Shown here: positions 1 to 5,635 of the stretch, one piece after another
Numbering within the stretch: the first letter of the stretch is position 1
How the letters are laid out: every line of letters begins with the position of its first letter
DNA from: a virus
Length of the DNA: 20,505 nucleotides
Strand: one strand, 5' to 3'
IMG/VR virus record: IMGVR_UViG_3300000116_000325
Location: 1-20,505 of that record
The notes under the pieces: model-generated
The model's database searches: none
Told to the model about the DNA's origin: nothing
What the model saw: the letters and a program-made list of their open reading frames with translations, nothing else
Translations under genes and position numbers: made by a program

Positions 1-24
1 TAGAAAATAAAATATATTATTTAC

Positions 25-53
25 TTGACAAAACCTGTTACCCCTGGTACTGT
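25..53 (+). promoter_or_regulatory. sigma70-type promoter with extended -10
   Basis: TTGACA at 25-30, a 17-base spacer, TG at 45-46 and TACTGT at 48-53. The hexamer is a weak -10, but the TGn extension and perfect -35 compensate. It lies directly upstream of the first gene (start 78), which has an AAGGA ribosome site at 66-70. It resembles the promoters at 1640 and 2911 and is probably an early promoter read by the host polymerase. Confidence 0.65.
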
Positions 54-77
54 AATAATATAAGAAAGGAACTTATT

Positions 78-329
78 ATGAAACTAGTATATGAAACACA
101 AATCGTGATAGAGAACAAATGTGGAGGTGGCAACATCTTTGTGTTCGATGTCTCTATCGAGGAAGCACAGTCTGAAGACTACTCTCGTTTCTATAACGAG
201 ATGGACTTGCCAGACGGTGAAGATTATTGGGAATGTGTCCGTGCTGAATACCTCGTGGACGAGTGCGATTGGGCAGAATGGTTGGAGGATTGTCCAACAT
301 ACCTACATGAGGGGATAGTATATGGGTAA
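78..329 (+). CDS. hypothetical acidic protein, 83 aa
   Basis: Small acidic protein rich in Asp, Glu and Trp; I recognise no family. It starts at ATG 78 behind a good ribosome site (AAGGA, 7-base spacer) and is the first gene after the promoter at 25-53. Its last 8 bases overlap the start of the metalloprotease gene, so the two are translationally coupled. Shape and position suit an early phage accessory protein, but no function can be assigned. Confidence 0.75.
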   Translation: MKLVYETQIVIENKCGGGNIFVFDVSIEEAQSEDYSRFYNEMDLPDGEDYWECVRAEYLVDECDWAEWLEDCPTYLHEGIVYG

Positions 330-933
330 TGCACTAAAACTAAAATATCGAAAATATCTAGGTGAGTTTCATCAAAGACAAAATCGTGGTGCAAACTATA
401 CACGCGATACTGAAAAAAGAAAAACTTATCGTGCTGAATGGGCATACACCAGAAACATGGGTGGTAAAGATATGTTCGAATCTATTGAGGAAGCAGAGAA
501 GTTTGCTAAAAGAATATACAAGTCTAAGACTTGGAATAAACTTTGGGAAGAAAACTTTAGGAGTTGGGAAACTCAAAGAGTAGGAACTAGAAAACCTTCT
601 ATACTTGCGGCAGAAAGACAGTCAAAAAGACTTGGTGGATATACAGATGGTCATAGGGTTACTCTTTATAAGAGTGGTCTTTGTAAGTATACCCTACTTC
701 ATGAACTTGCGCATTGCCTCGGTCATATGCATCATGGTCGGTCATTCCGTAAAACAGTACTTACTTTGGTAGGAACCTTTCTAGGTGCAGACCACAAGAA
801 GGAACTGAAGAGATGTTTCAAAGACCAAGGTCTCAAGTATGGAGACGCAAGGAAACCAAAGACATTTGAACAATGGCAGAAGTCTTATACACATATGATG
901 TTGTTGAGACATAGACAAAGGCAAGCAAAATGA
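322..933 (+). CDS. SprT-like zinc metallopeptidase, 203 aa
   Basis: Carries the zinc-protease motif HELAH (H127, E128, H131) followed by a His-His-Gly turn (H138, G139) and a Phe at 142. This is the HExxH...HGxxF arrangement of SprT/WLM-type metallopeptidases, where the third histidine completes the zinc site. The N-terminal 90 residues are basic and aromatic with no recognised domain; the C-terminal 50 residues are also basic, which would fit a nucleic-acid-associated enzyme. SprT-family proteases cut DNA-protein crosslinks in cells; that role is only inferred here. The start at ATG 322 follows an AGGGG ribosome site and overlaps the previous gene. Its stop overlaps the next ATG (ATGA). Confidence 0.75.
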   Translation: MGNALKLKYRKYLGEFHQRQNRGANYTRDTEKRKTYRAEWAYTRNMGGKDMFESIEEAEKFAKRIYKSKTWNKLWEENFRSWETQRVGTRKPSILAAERQSKRLGGYTDGHRVTLYKSGLCKYTLLHELAHCLGHMHHGRSFRKTVLTLVGTFLGADHKKELKRCFKDQGLKYGDARKPKTFEQWQKSYTHMMLLRHRQRQAK

Positions 934-1094
934 GTAGAGAACTATATGTGAAAAGAATTAAGAATGCCTATGAAGCATCGTATAGATGTGAAGGGGGTTC
1001 TTGGGGTCGCGGATATTGGAATAGTGTAGTTGAACAACTTCACAGGAACTATTGGCGAGGAATAGAACAAATAAAAAACGATTTACACAGGTAA
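930..1094 (+). CDS. hypothetical small protein, 54 aa
   Basis: A short reading frame filling the space between the metalloprotease gene and the gene at 1101. ATG at 930 overlaps the preceding stop as ATGA, a good ribosome site (AAAGG, about 917-921) precedes it, and the TAA at 1092-1094 lies 6 bases before the next ATG. The product is basic with many aromatic residues and matches no family I know. The tight fit between neighbours is the main reason to believe it is translated. Confidence 0.6.
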   Translation: MSRELYVKRIKNAYEASYRCEGGSWGRGYWNSVVEQLHRNYWRGIEQIKNDLHR

Positions 1095-1100
1095 GAAGGT

Positions 1101-1643
1101 ATGAATATATTTCATGTAGATACTGACCCAAAGATTTGTGCCGAACAGATGTGCGACAAACATGTGGTGAAGATGGTGATTGAGACTGCTCAGTTACTAT
1201 CAACCGCGCATCGTGTTGTAGATGGCAAAGAGTATAAGGGTAAGACAAAGTCTAATCGTAATATCAAACGTTGGTTACATCCTAACTCAGAGATGGAAAC
1301 AAAACTTTACAAAGCATGTCATGTCAATCACCCCTCTACTATTTGGACAAGAGAGACTTCATCAAACTATGAATGGTTGTATACACACTTCGTTGCGTTG
1401 TGTGATGAATACACTCATAGGTATGGTAAGGTACATATGACTGACACTAAGTTACGTAATACATTATCTCGAACACCTCGTAATCTTTTACAGGGTGGAG
1501 TAACTGAGTTCAAACAATGTATGCCTGACTACTGTAAACGCAAGAACCCTATCGAGGCATATCGCGTTTACTACATCAATGAAAAGAAAGATTTCGCTAG
1601 ATGGACGAAAAGAAATATTCCATCTTGGTATATTAGTGCTTGA
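1101..1643 (+). CDS. conserved phage protein, distantly like pyrimidine-dimer glycosylase family, 180 aa
   Basis: Recognisable as a conserved protein of marine T4-like phages: an N-terminal segment with CDKHVVKM (18-25) and ETAQLL (28-33), a central HPSTIWTRE (77-85), then an EY-HRYGK segment (103-110). The spacing of a basic helix near the N-terminus followed by HPS..W and a Cys/Glu-containing helix resembles the Pyr_excise-type family around T4 endonuclease V, but I cannot show the catalytic residues are kept, so DNA repair is only a suggestion. Start ATG 1101 lies next to an AAGG sequence with unusually short spacing. Its TGA stop (1641-1643) is embedded in the -35 element of the next promoter. 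Confidence 0.6.
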   Translation: MNIFHVDTDPKICAEQMCDKHVVKMVIETAQLLSTAHRVVDGKEYKGKTKSNRNIKRWLHPNSEMETKLYKACHVNHPSTIWTRETSSNYEWLYTHFVALCDEYTHRYGKVHMTDTKLRNTLSRTPRNLLQGGVTEFKQCMPDYCKRKNPIEAYRVYYINEKKDFARWTKRNIPSWYISA

Positions 1644-1657
1644 CTTATTGTGTCAAG
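1639..1657. repeat. inverted repeat over the -35 element
   Basis: CTTGAC at 1639-1644 and GTCAAG at 1652-1657 are perfect inverted arms around a 7-base loop. The left arm is the -35 region of the promoter at 1640-1668. With no following T-run this is not an intrinsic terminator; a repressor or activator site is the better guess. A similar, shorter dyad (TGACT at 2912-2916, AGTCA at 2921-2925) sits at the same place in the gp32 promoter. Confidence 0.5.
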
Positions 1658-1668
1658 TATGATATAGT
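1640..1668 (+). promoter_or_regulatory. sigma70-type promoter with extended -10
   Basis: TTGACT at 1640-1645, a 17-base spacer, TG at 1660-1661 and TATAGT at 1663-1668. Transcription would start near 1675, ahead of the ribosome site AAAGG (about 1690-1694) and the ATG at 1705. The -35 contains the stop codon of the upstream gene. It shares the 11-mer CTTGACTTATT with the gp32 promoter. Confidence 0.8.
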
Positions 1669-1704
1669 GTAATATGTAACAACTAATAAAGAAAGGTTTA
1701 TAAT

Positions 1705-1890
1705 ATGAATTATAGTTGGGAAAAAAGAAGACGTCGTGAAAACAAGAAAGTGGTTGAGGATATGTTCTCTGGGGACTATGACAAAGACTACAAGAAAGGT
1801 ATTTCCTGGGGAAACGATAATAAATATGCAGACTCACTCGTAGGTGATATCTGTCGTAATACAAGAGCATACGAAAATGACTGGAATTAA
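1705..1890 (+). CDS. hypothetical protein, 61 aa
   Basis: A small, highly charged protein with an Arg/Lys-rich N-terminus (residues 6-15) and Asp/Tyr/Lys-rich middle. I recognise no family. It is the first gene after the promoter at 1640-1668 and has a good ribosome site (AAAGG). It ends 1 base before the ATG of the SH3-like gene at 1892, so the two are probably expressed together. Real gene by context; function unknown. Confidence 0.7.
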   Translation: MNYSWEKRRRRENKKVVEDMFSGDYDKDYKKGISWGNDNKYADSLVGDICRNTRAYENDWN

Positions 1891-1891
1891 T

Positions 1892-2152
1892 ATGACATAT
1901 GATGAAATAGTAAACACACTCCGAGAGGGTGTAGTAAAGTTATCCTTTACGAAAGTGAAGGATGGTGGTGTTCGTGACATGACAGCAACCTTGAAATCGG
2001 ATTTGATACCCGAAGATAAGATGCCTAAAACAGATGCGAACGAGAAACTTCAGAAGAACCAAACTGCGGTACGAGTATTTGATACTGACCTAAGTGAATG
2101 GAGAAGTTTCCGCGTTGATAGTTTACTAACCTTCAATCGCGCCACCGCATAA
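1892..2152 (+). CDS. SH3 beta-barrel fold (DUF2693-like) protein, 86 aa
   Basis: Resembles the small phage family often named SH3 beta-barrel fold-containing protein: an N-terminal helix, then VVKLSFTKVKDGGVRDMTATL (about 14-34), LIPED (38-42), and the hallmark C-terminal segment RVFDTDLSEWRSFRVDSL (61-78). These proteins are widespread in T4-like phages and of unknown function; a nucleic-acid or RNA-polymerase contact is possible but unproven. A longer in-frame start exists at 1844, but it overlaps the previous gene by 47 bases; ATG 1892, directly after the upstream TAA, gives the family length. Only a weak GGA precedes it, so coupling to the upstream gene is likely. Confidence 0.7.
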   Translation: MTYDEIVNTLREGVVKLSFTKVKDGGVRDMTATLKSDLIPEDKMPKTDANEKLQKNQTAVRVFDTDLSEWRSFRVDSLLTFNRATA

Positions 2153-2153
2153 T

Positions 2154-2621
2154 ATGGCAAAGAAGAAACGTAAACTCACTGAGGAACAGCGTCTTGCCGC
2201 GAGTGAACGTCTTGCGAAAGCACGACTTGCTCGTGGGCATGATGGTAGTGCATCGGTTCATGAGGACATACGAGACTTACCTGAAGACCATGCCTTGCAT
2301 TGGAAGAAAGTGAAACAGTGGATAAAGAACTGTGAACTTGATATCAAAACAAAGGACATGCGTCTGAAGAGAGACTCAAAGAATTGGAAAGAACGTAACG
2401 ACTATACGAAACTCCAAGTCTATATTGCTAACATGAAGACCTATCTCAAAACTGGGGTATGGTTAGATATGTTCTATGGTGATGAGATGCAACACAAGAC
2501 AAGGTGGACTGTTCTCAAAAAAGGTTACCACGATAATGGTGAAGTGAAACGTGTCACGGGTCTTTGGTATGATGATATCGGAGTATGGGACAAAACAAAG
2601 AAAGATGAATATGAAAGTTGA
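2154..2621 (+). CDS. conserved marine T4-like phage protein, 155 aa
   Basis: Begins with a lysine-rich helix followed by TEEQRLAASERLAKARLARG (about 9-28), a pattern I associate with a conserved protein found just upstream of gp33-gp32 in marine T4-like phages. The C-terminal half holds a YIANMKTYLKTGVWLD segment (about 90-105) and a GLWYDDIGVW segment near the end. It begins 1 base after the preceding stop and has no clear ribosome site, so it probably relies on coupling. It overlaps the start of gp33. In T4 the gene before 33 is 59 (helicase loader), but this protein is shorter and I see no similarity to gp59. Function unknown. Confidence 0.65.
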   Translation: MAKKKRKLTEEQRLAASERLAKARLARGHDGSASVHEDIRDLPEDHALHWKKVKQWIKNCELDIKTKDMRLKRDSKNWKERNDYTKLQVYIANMKTYLKTGVWLDMFYGDEMQHKTRWTVLKKGYHDNGEVKRVTGLWYDDIGVWDKTKKDEYES

Positions 2622-2886
2622 TTTTATACAAGGTGGTTCTGATGCCCCCGAAGAAAAGAATGAAAGTAATTTTCTAAGTAAGAAAATGTTCAGTAAGTCA
2701 GTAGAAGATACCGTAAGGAAAATGTCTATGTCTTATATGGATGCCGTAGTATATCTCTGTGATGAGATGACAATCGAGATTGAAGATGTGAAGAAATATT
2801 TATCAACACCTATCAAAGAGAGGATTGAGGCAGAAGCAATGAACCTAAACTTTCTTGAGAAGTCTCAACCATTACCCACAACATAG
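2605..2886 (+). CDS. 33: late promoter coactivator gp33, 93 aa
   Basis: Homologue of T4 gp33, the small protein that binds the RNA polymerase beta flap and links the sigma-like gp55 to the sliding clamp gp45 during late transcription. The diagnostic part is the C-terminal helical half: SYMDAVVYLCDEMTIEIEDV (about 43-62) followed by a KERIEAEAMNLNFLEK segment (about 69-84), which follows the pattern of cyanophage gp33. The N-terminal 25 residues look disordered. The frame extends upstream to 2551, but ATG 2605 or 2611 limits overlap with the previous gene to 17 or 11 bases; which is used is uncertain. Position directly before gp32 matches T4. The TATAAATA promoters in this window are the expected targets of the system it serves. 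Confidence 0.8.
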   Translation: MNMKVDFIQGGSDAPEEKNESNFLSKKMFSKSVEDTVRKMSMSYMDAVVYLCDEMTIEIEDVKKYLSTPIKERIEAEAMNLNFLEKSQPLPTT

Positions 2887-2904
2887 GAGGAAAAAATGTT
2901 ATAA
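2885..2904 (+). other. two-codon minigene with consensus Shine-Dalgarno
   Basis: AGGAGG at 2885-2890, five A bases, then ATG TTA TAA at 2896-2904. This is a textbook ribosome site followed by a start codon and a stop after one further sense codon. It begins inside the gp33 stop codon and would only be translated from transcripts reading through gp33. The lambda bar minigenes have the same form. It may equally be a relic or chance. Confidence 0.4.
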
Positions 2905-2907
2905 ATA
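2900..2907 (+). promoter_or_regulatory. T4-type late promoter octamer
   Basis: Exact TATAAATA 76 bases before the gp32 ATG and just upstream of the sigma70 promoter at 2911-2939. T4 gene 32 is likewise served by promoters of more than one class, which would keep gp32 expressed early and late. Confidence 0.65.
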
Positions 2908-2910
2908 CAC

Positions 2911-2939
2911 TTGACTTATTAGTCACAATATGCTATAAT
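2911..2939 (+). promoter_or_regulatory. strong sigma70 promoter for gp32
   Basis: TTGACT at 2911-2916, a 17-base spacer, TG at 2931-2932 and a perfect TATAAT at 2934-2939. The predicted start near 2946 leaves a leader of about 37-40 bases before ATG 2983. The -35 overlaps an inverted repeat, TGACT (2912-2916) and AGTCA (2921-2925). This is the best sigma70 promoter in the window, as expected for an abundant protein. Confidence 0.9.
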
Positions 2940-2982
2940 ACAAACAATACAAAAAACACAAAACATACAAGGAAAAATATAT
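2940..2982 (+). promoter_or_regulatory. A-rich unstructured gp32 leader, candidate autoregulatory operator
   Basis: The leader between the promoter and the gp32 ATG is almost only A, C and T; its only G bases are the pair in the AAGGA ribosome site (2969-2973, 9 bases before ATG). T4 gp32 represses its own translation by binding cooperatively to an unstructured AU-rich leader covering the ribosome site. This leader has the right composition for the same control. I see no clear upstream pseudoknot, so the nucleation site is not identified. Confidence 0.45.
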
Positions 2983-3909
2983 ATGTCTTTTGCTAATCTA
3001 AAATCTAATCGTACTGATGTTTCTAAACTCGCGAATGCCGCGGCAGAAATGTCAACCACAAAAAAATCCACAAATAAATATGAAGACTTACGGTTCTGGA
3101 AACCGACTGTAGATGAGTCTGGCAATGGTTATGCTGTTGTAAGATTTCTTCCTGCAGGAGAAGGTCAAGAGTTACCTTGGGTAAGATACTTTGACCATTT
3201 CTTTAAGGGTAATACTGGTCAATGGTATGTAGAGAAATCTCGTACTACATTGGGTGGTGAAGCAGACCCTGTGAGTGAATACAACTCACGACTTTGGAAC
3301 TCTGGTATAGAGGCAGACAAAGAAACTGCTCGTGCTCAAAAGAGACGACTACATTATGTAACCAACATTATGGTGCTGAGTGACCCATCTAATCCTTCCA
3401 ATAATGGTAAAGTATTCCTTTACGACTTTGGTAAGAAAATCTTTGATAAGATTATGGATAAGATGCAACCTGAGTATCCTGATGAAACTCCTGTGAATCC
3501 ATTTGATTTCTGGAGTGGTGCTGACTTCCAACTTAAGATACGCAATGTTGCGGGATATCGTAACTATGACAAGTCTGAGTTTAAGTCACCGTCACCTCTA
3601 TTAGAAGGTGATGAAACTAAACTAGAAGCAACCTATAATACTATGCATGACATGAGTGAGTTTACTGACCCATCATCATATAAGTCTTATAATGATTTGA
3701 AAGCACGACTTGAAGTTGTGTTAGGTCAAGCAACTGGTTCTGGTTCTACTATGAAAAATGAATCATTACAACAAACTGCTGAGACTGTAGGGTCTAAGTC
3801 AGTTGAACCTCAAGTGATTCCATCTGCTCCTCAACCGAAGGTAGCGATGGCGTCTGAGGGAGATGATGATACGTTATCCTACTTCGCGAAACTCGCGGCA
3901 GAGGATTAA
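2983..3909 (+). CDS. 32: gp32 single-stranded DNA binding protein, 308 aa
   Basis: Homologue of T4 gp32, which coats single-stranded DNA during replication, recombination and repair. Recognisable parts: an N-terminal basic segment for cooperativity (about 1-32), the core starting at LRFWKP (36-41) with GNGYAVVRFLP (47-57), the KVFLYDFGKKIFDK strand-helix near 142-155, GYRNYDKSEF near 190, and an acidic tail ending DDDTLSYFAKLAAED. The tail binds replication partners in T4. The protein contains no cysteine, so the Cys/His zinc site of T4 gp32 is missing: residues 84-104 occupy its place and read DPVSEYN-LWNSG as in other marine T4-like phages. It has its own strong promoter and a terminator at 3914. 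Confidence 0.93.
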   Translation: MSFANLKSNRTDVSKLANAAAEMSTTKKSTNKYEDLRFWKPTVDESGNGYAVVRFLPAGEGQELPWVRYFDHFFKGNTGQWYVEKSRTTLGGEADPVSEYNSRLWNSGIEADKETARAQKRRLHYVTNIMVLSDPSNPSNNGKVFLYDFGKKIFDKIMDKMQPEYPDETPVNPFDFWSGADFQLKIRNVAGYRNYDKSEFKSPSPLLEGDETKLEATYNTMHDMSEFTDPSSYKSYNDLKARLEVVLGQATGSGSTMKNESLQQTAETVGSKSVEPQVIPSAPQPKVAMASEGDDDTLSYFAKLAAED

Positions 3910-3913
3910 GACT

Positions 3914-3943
3914 AAGGGGAGACTTTCGGGTCTCCCTTTTTTT
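3914..3943 (+). terminator. intrinsic terminator after gp32
   Basis: GGGAGAC (3917-3923) pairs with GTCTCCC (3930-3936) around a 6-base loop, followed by seven T bases at 3937-3943. The stem can extend outward through G-U and A-U pairs. It lies 4 bases after the gp32 stop and its T-run touches the end of the convergent minus-strand gene. Read from the minus strand it lacks a T-run, so it is directional. Confidence 0.92.
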
Positions 3944-5438
3944 ATCCCATACCAGGAATAAGATTACTACCATATCCTACAGGAATTCCAAATCTATCTT
4001 CTCTATTAAATGCGTCAGAAATCATACCTGAAACACCACCTCCGCTATTACTGACATTATTGGTTTGACTATTGTTTGGAGCATTGACTATTACTGGTGA
4101 ACTTCCTAACAACTGACTATTTGAGAATAAAGTACCTCTTGCTATGTCGTCTTCAATCTTTTTAAGGCGTTTCTCTTTTTTTACTCTGTCAATCTCTATC
4201 TGGTTAAGTCTATTATTTATTAATAACTTCATTTTTTCATCAGGTTCTATTCCTAATCTTTCAAACTCTTTTTTGAGTGTTTCAGTTTTACCAGGTATAC
4301 CTGCTCTTTCTAATTGTCTTTCAATGAACAAATCCCCTACACCTAACTTACCTGCATCTCTATCCTCTAGTTGCTTTCTTGACATTTGACCAAATCCGCC
4401 TGGAAGAACAGTGCCTAATGTAGCAACAGTATCTCCTAAAACATTCATAACTGGCGCACCTATTCCTTCATTAAATCCAAATAAAGTCCCTCGGAAAGCA
4501 CCCATTTCTTCCATTGCTCTATCTTGAACTTTAAATCTTGCCATTTGTTCTGCAAACAACGTATTAAACCTTGCATTGTGCTTTTCTCTAAATGTTCCAT
4601 TTTTAAGTATTGCCTCTTGCATTTCTGTTTGCTTGTCTTGAAGAAATTGATTGTTAAACATTCTTCCTAAAATACCAGATGCATTAGATATAAATTTATT
4701 TCCTTCATCATTCATTCTTGCGTTTAATGCACCTAAACCAAATTGTTCTCTAAATTTTAAAACATTAAATCTTGACTTCTGGTAAAAACTCAACTCCTCA
4801 CCATCAATCTCTTTAAACTGTTCGTTTCTCTTTTTGACCTGTTCTACTTTATCCTTTCCCATACCTACTGCTCTCATAATATTATTTAATATTGGAATGC
4901 GACCAAAGGCATCATGCATCTCCTTTTCATTTTTACCCATAATTCTTTTATTTATTTCTTCTGCCCTGTTTTGCGTTTCTTCATTACCCTTCAGTATTCG
5001 TTCTAATTTGTTCTTCATCTCTAGAATAGGTGTTTTGATTTTTAAAAGTCCATATAAAGCAAGACCTAATCCTGCAATTCCTAATAATAATAATCCAAAA
5101 AACTTCAGTGTTTTCATAGAGAAGAGTTTGAACTCCCCATCACCTTTTTTCTTATCTTTTTTCTGATTGTTGAAGAAACCAAATAATTTAGAGAACTTTC
5201 CATCATCCTTTTTATCTTTACTCTTTTTTTCGGTTTTTTCTTCGTTTTTATCACCTTCTTCAGAGTCTTTATCTTTTTCTAAACCTTTAAAATGTTTATC
5301 AAATATTTTTATTTGACTTACTAATAAAGCATTTGTTGTGTCAACCTTTTCCGCAGTTTGCTGGGTAAAAAACGCAGTTTCTCCGAGTGCCGCTTGTTGT
5401 TCTTCTTGCATCTTTTCTGTTACATCTTTTAATGCCAT
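3942..5438 (-). CDS. probable tail tape measure protein (gp29-like by position), 498 aa
   Basis: Long, mostly helical protein with one hydrophobic segment (about 111-132) after a very Lys/Asp/Glu-rich stretch (51-102), many charged helical repeats in the middle, and a Ser/Asn/Gly-rich C-terminus (about 440-475). In tailed phages the tape measure gene follows the tail chaperone pair, and this gene directly follows gp26 and its -1 frame extension. A helical, membrane-segment-bearing protein at this place fits. T4 gp29 has 590 residues; if tail length scales with the tape measure, the tail would be somewhat shorter than T4's. I cannot see sequence identity to gp29, so the call rests on position and shape. 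Start ATG 5438 has an AAGG ribosome site. A different structural protein remains possible. Confidence 0.55.
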   Translation of the reverse strand: MALKDVTEKMQEEQQAALGETAFFTQQTAEKVDTTNALLVSQIKIFDKHFKGLEKDKDSEEGDKNEEKTEKKSKDKKDDGKFSKLFGFFNNQKKDKKKGDGEFKLFSMKTLKFFGLLLLGIAGLGLALYGLLKIKTPILEMKNKLERILKGNEETQNRAEEINKRIMGKNEKEMHDAFGRIPILNNIMRAVGMGKDKVEQVKKRNEQFKEIDGEELSFYQKSRFNVLKFREQFGLGALNARMNDEGNKFISNASGILGRMFNNQFLQDKQTEMQEAILKNGTFREKHNARFNTLFAEQMARFKVQDRAMEEMGAFRGTLFGFNEGIGAPVMNVLGDTVATLGTVLPGGFGQMSRKQLEDRDAGKLGVGDLFIERQLERAGIPGKTETLKKEFERLGIEPDEKMKLLINNRLNQIEIDRVKKEKRLKKIEDDIARGTLFSNSQLLGSSPVIVNAPNNSQTNNVSNSGGGVSGMISDAFNREDRFGIPVGYGSNLIPGMG

Positions 5439-5461
5439 ATCTTTACCTTATTGCTCTAGAA

Positions 5462-5635
5462 TTATTTATTCTTTTCTGCCTCTTCCTCAAGATGTGTTTC
5501 CAACAATGTCAAATAAACTTCTCTTTCCCAAGGCATCATATGATTGATATCAGTAAGAGAATAATTGAAATGTTGCATCAACGCGAAATTGGTTTGATAA
5601 TGATTAATCAAACTATCATGTGAGAGGCATACTAA
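5462..5635 (-). CDS. -1 frame extension of gp26, gp51-like tail chaperone segment, 57 codons
   Basis: An open frame on the minus strand from the end of gp26 to a TAA at 5464-5462. It is exactly -1 relative to gp26 and stays open from the T-tract onward. The only ATG starts that would give a free protein are at 5578 (38 aa) and two codons farther in, and none has a ribosome site. The product contains FNYSLTDINHMMPWEREVYL (from residue 4 of the 38-aa form) and an acidic end. A DI-xM-PxERE-Y motif of this kind is typical of small tail-assembly chaperone C-termini. Expression as a gp26 fusion of 292 residues by frameshift is the preferred reading; independent translation from ATG 5578 is the alternative. 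Confidence 0.65.
   Translation of the reverse strand, partial: LVCLSHDSLINHYQTNFALMQHFNYSLTDINHMMPWEREVYLTLLETHLEEEAEKNK
5463..5470 (-). promoter_or_regulatory. near-consensus late promoter ahead of the tape measure gene
   Basis: Minus-strand AATAAATA (one mismatch to TATAAATA) ends 24 bases before the ATG at 5438 and overlaps the stop of the gp26 extension. Spacing suits a late start with a short leader containing the AAGG ribosome site. With one mismatch in AT-rich DNA, chance is not excluded. Confidence 0.4.
5592..5613 (-). other. stem-loop downstream of the slippery site
   Basis: On the minus strand GTTTGAT (5613-5607) pairs with ATCAAAC (5598-5592) around an 8-base loop. It begins 21 bases after the T-tract slip site, farther than the usual 5-9 bases for a frameshift stimulator, so its role is doubtful. 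Confidence 0.35.

Noticed and set aside
958-1248. Minus-strand open frame of 96 codons
   Set aside because: It lies opposite coupled plus-strand genes, has no ribosome site or promoter, and its product is low-complexity in the way of antisense frames.
1639-1657. Inverted repeat as a terminator for the gene ending at 1643
   Set aside because: No T-run follows, the stem is only 6 pairs, and it overlaps a good promoter.
4834-5166. Plus-strand open frame of 110 codons opposite the tape-measure candidate
   Set aside because: Ser/Phe/Ile-rich product typical of an antisense shadow of a Lys/Glu-rich gene; no upstream signals.
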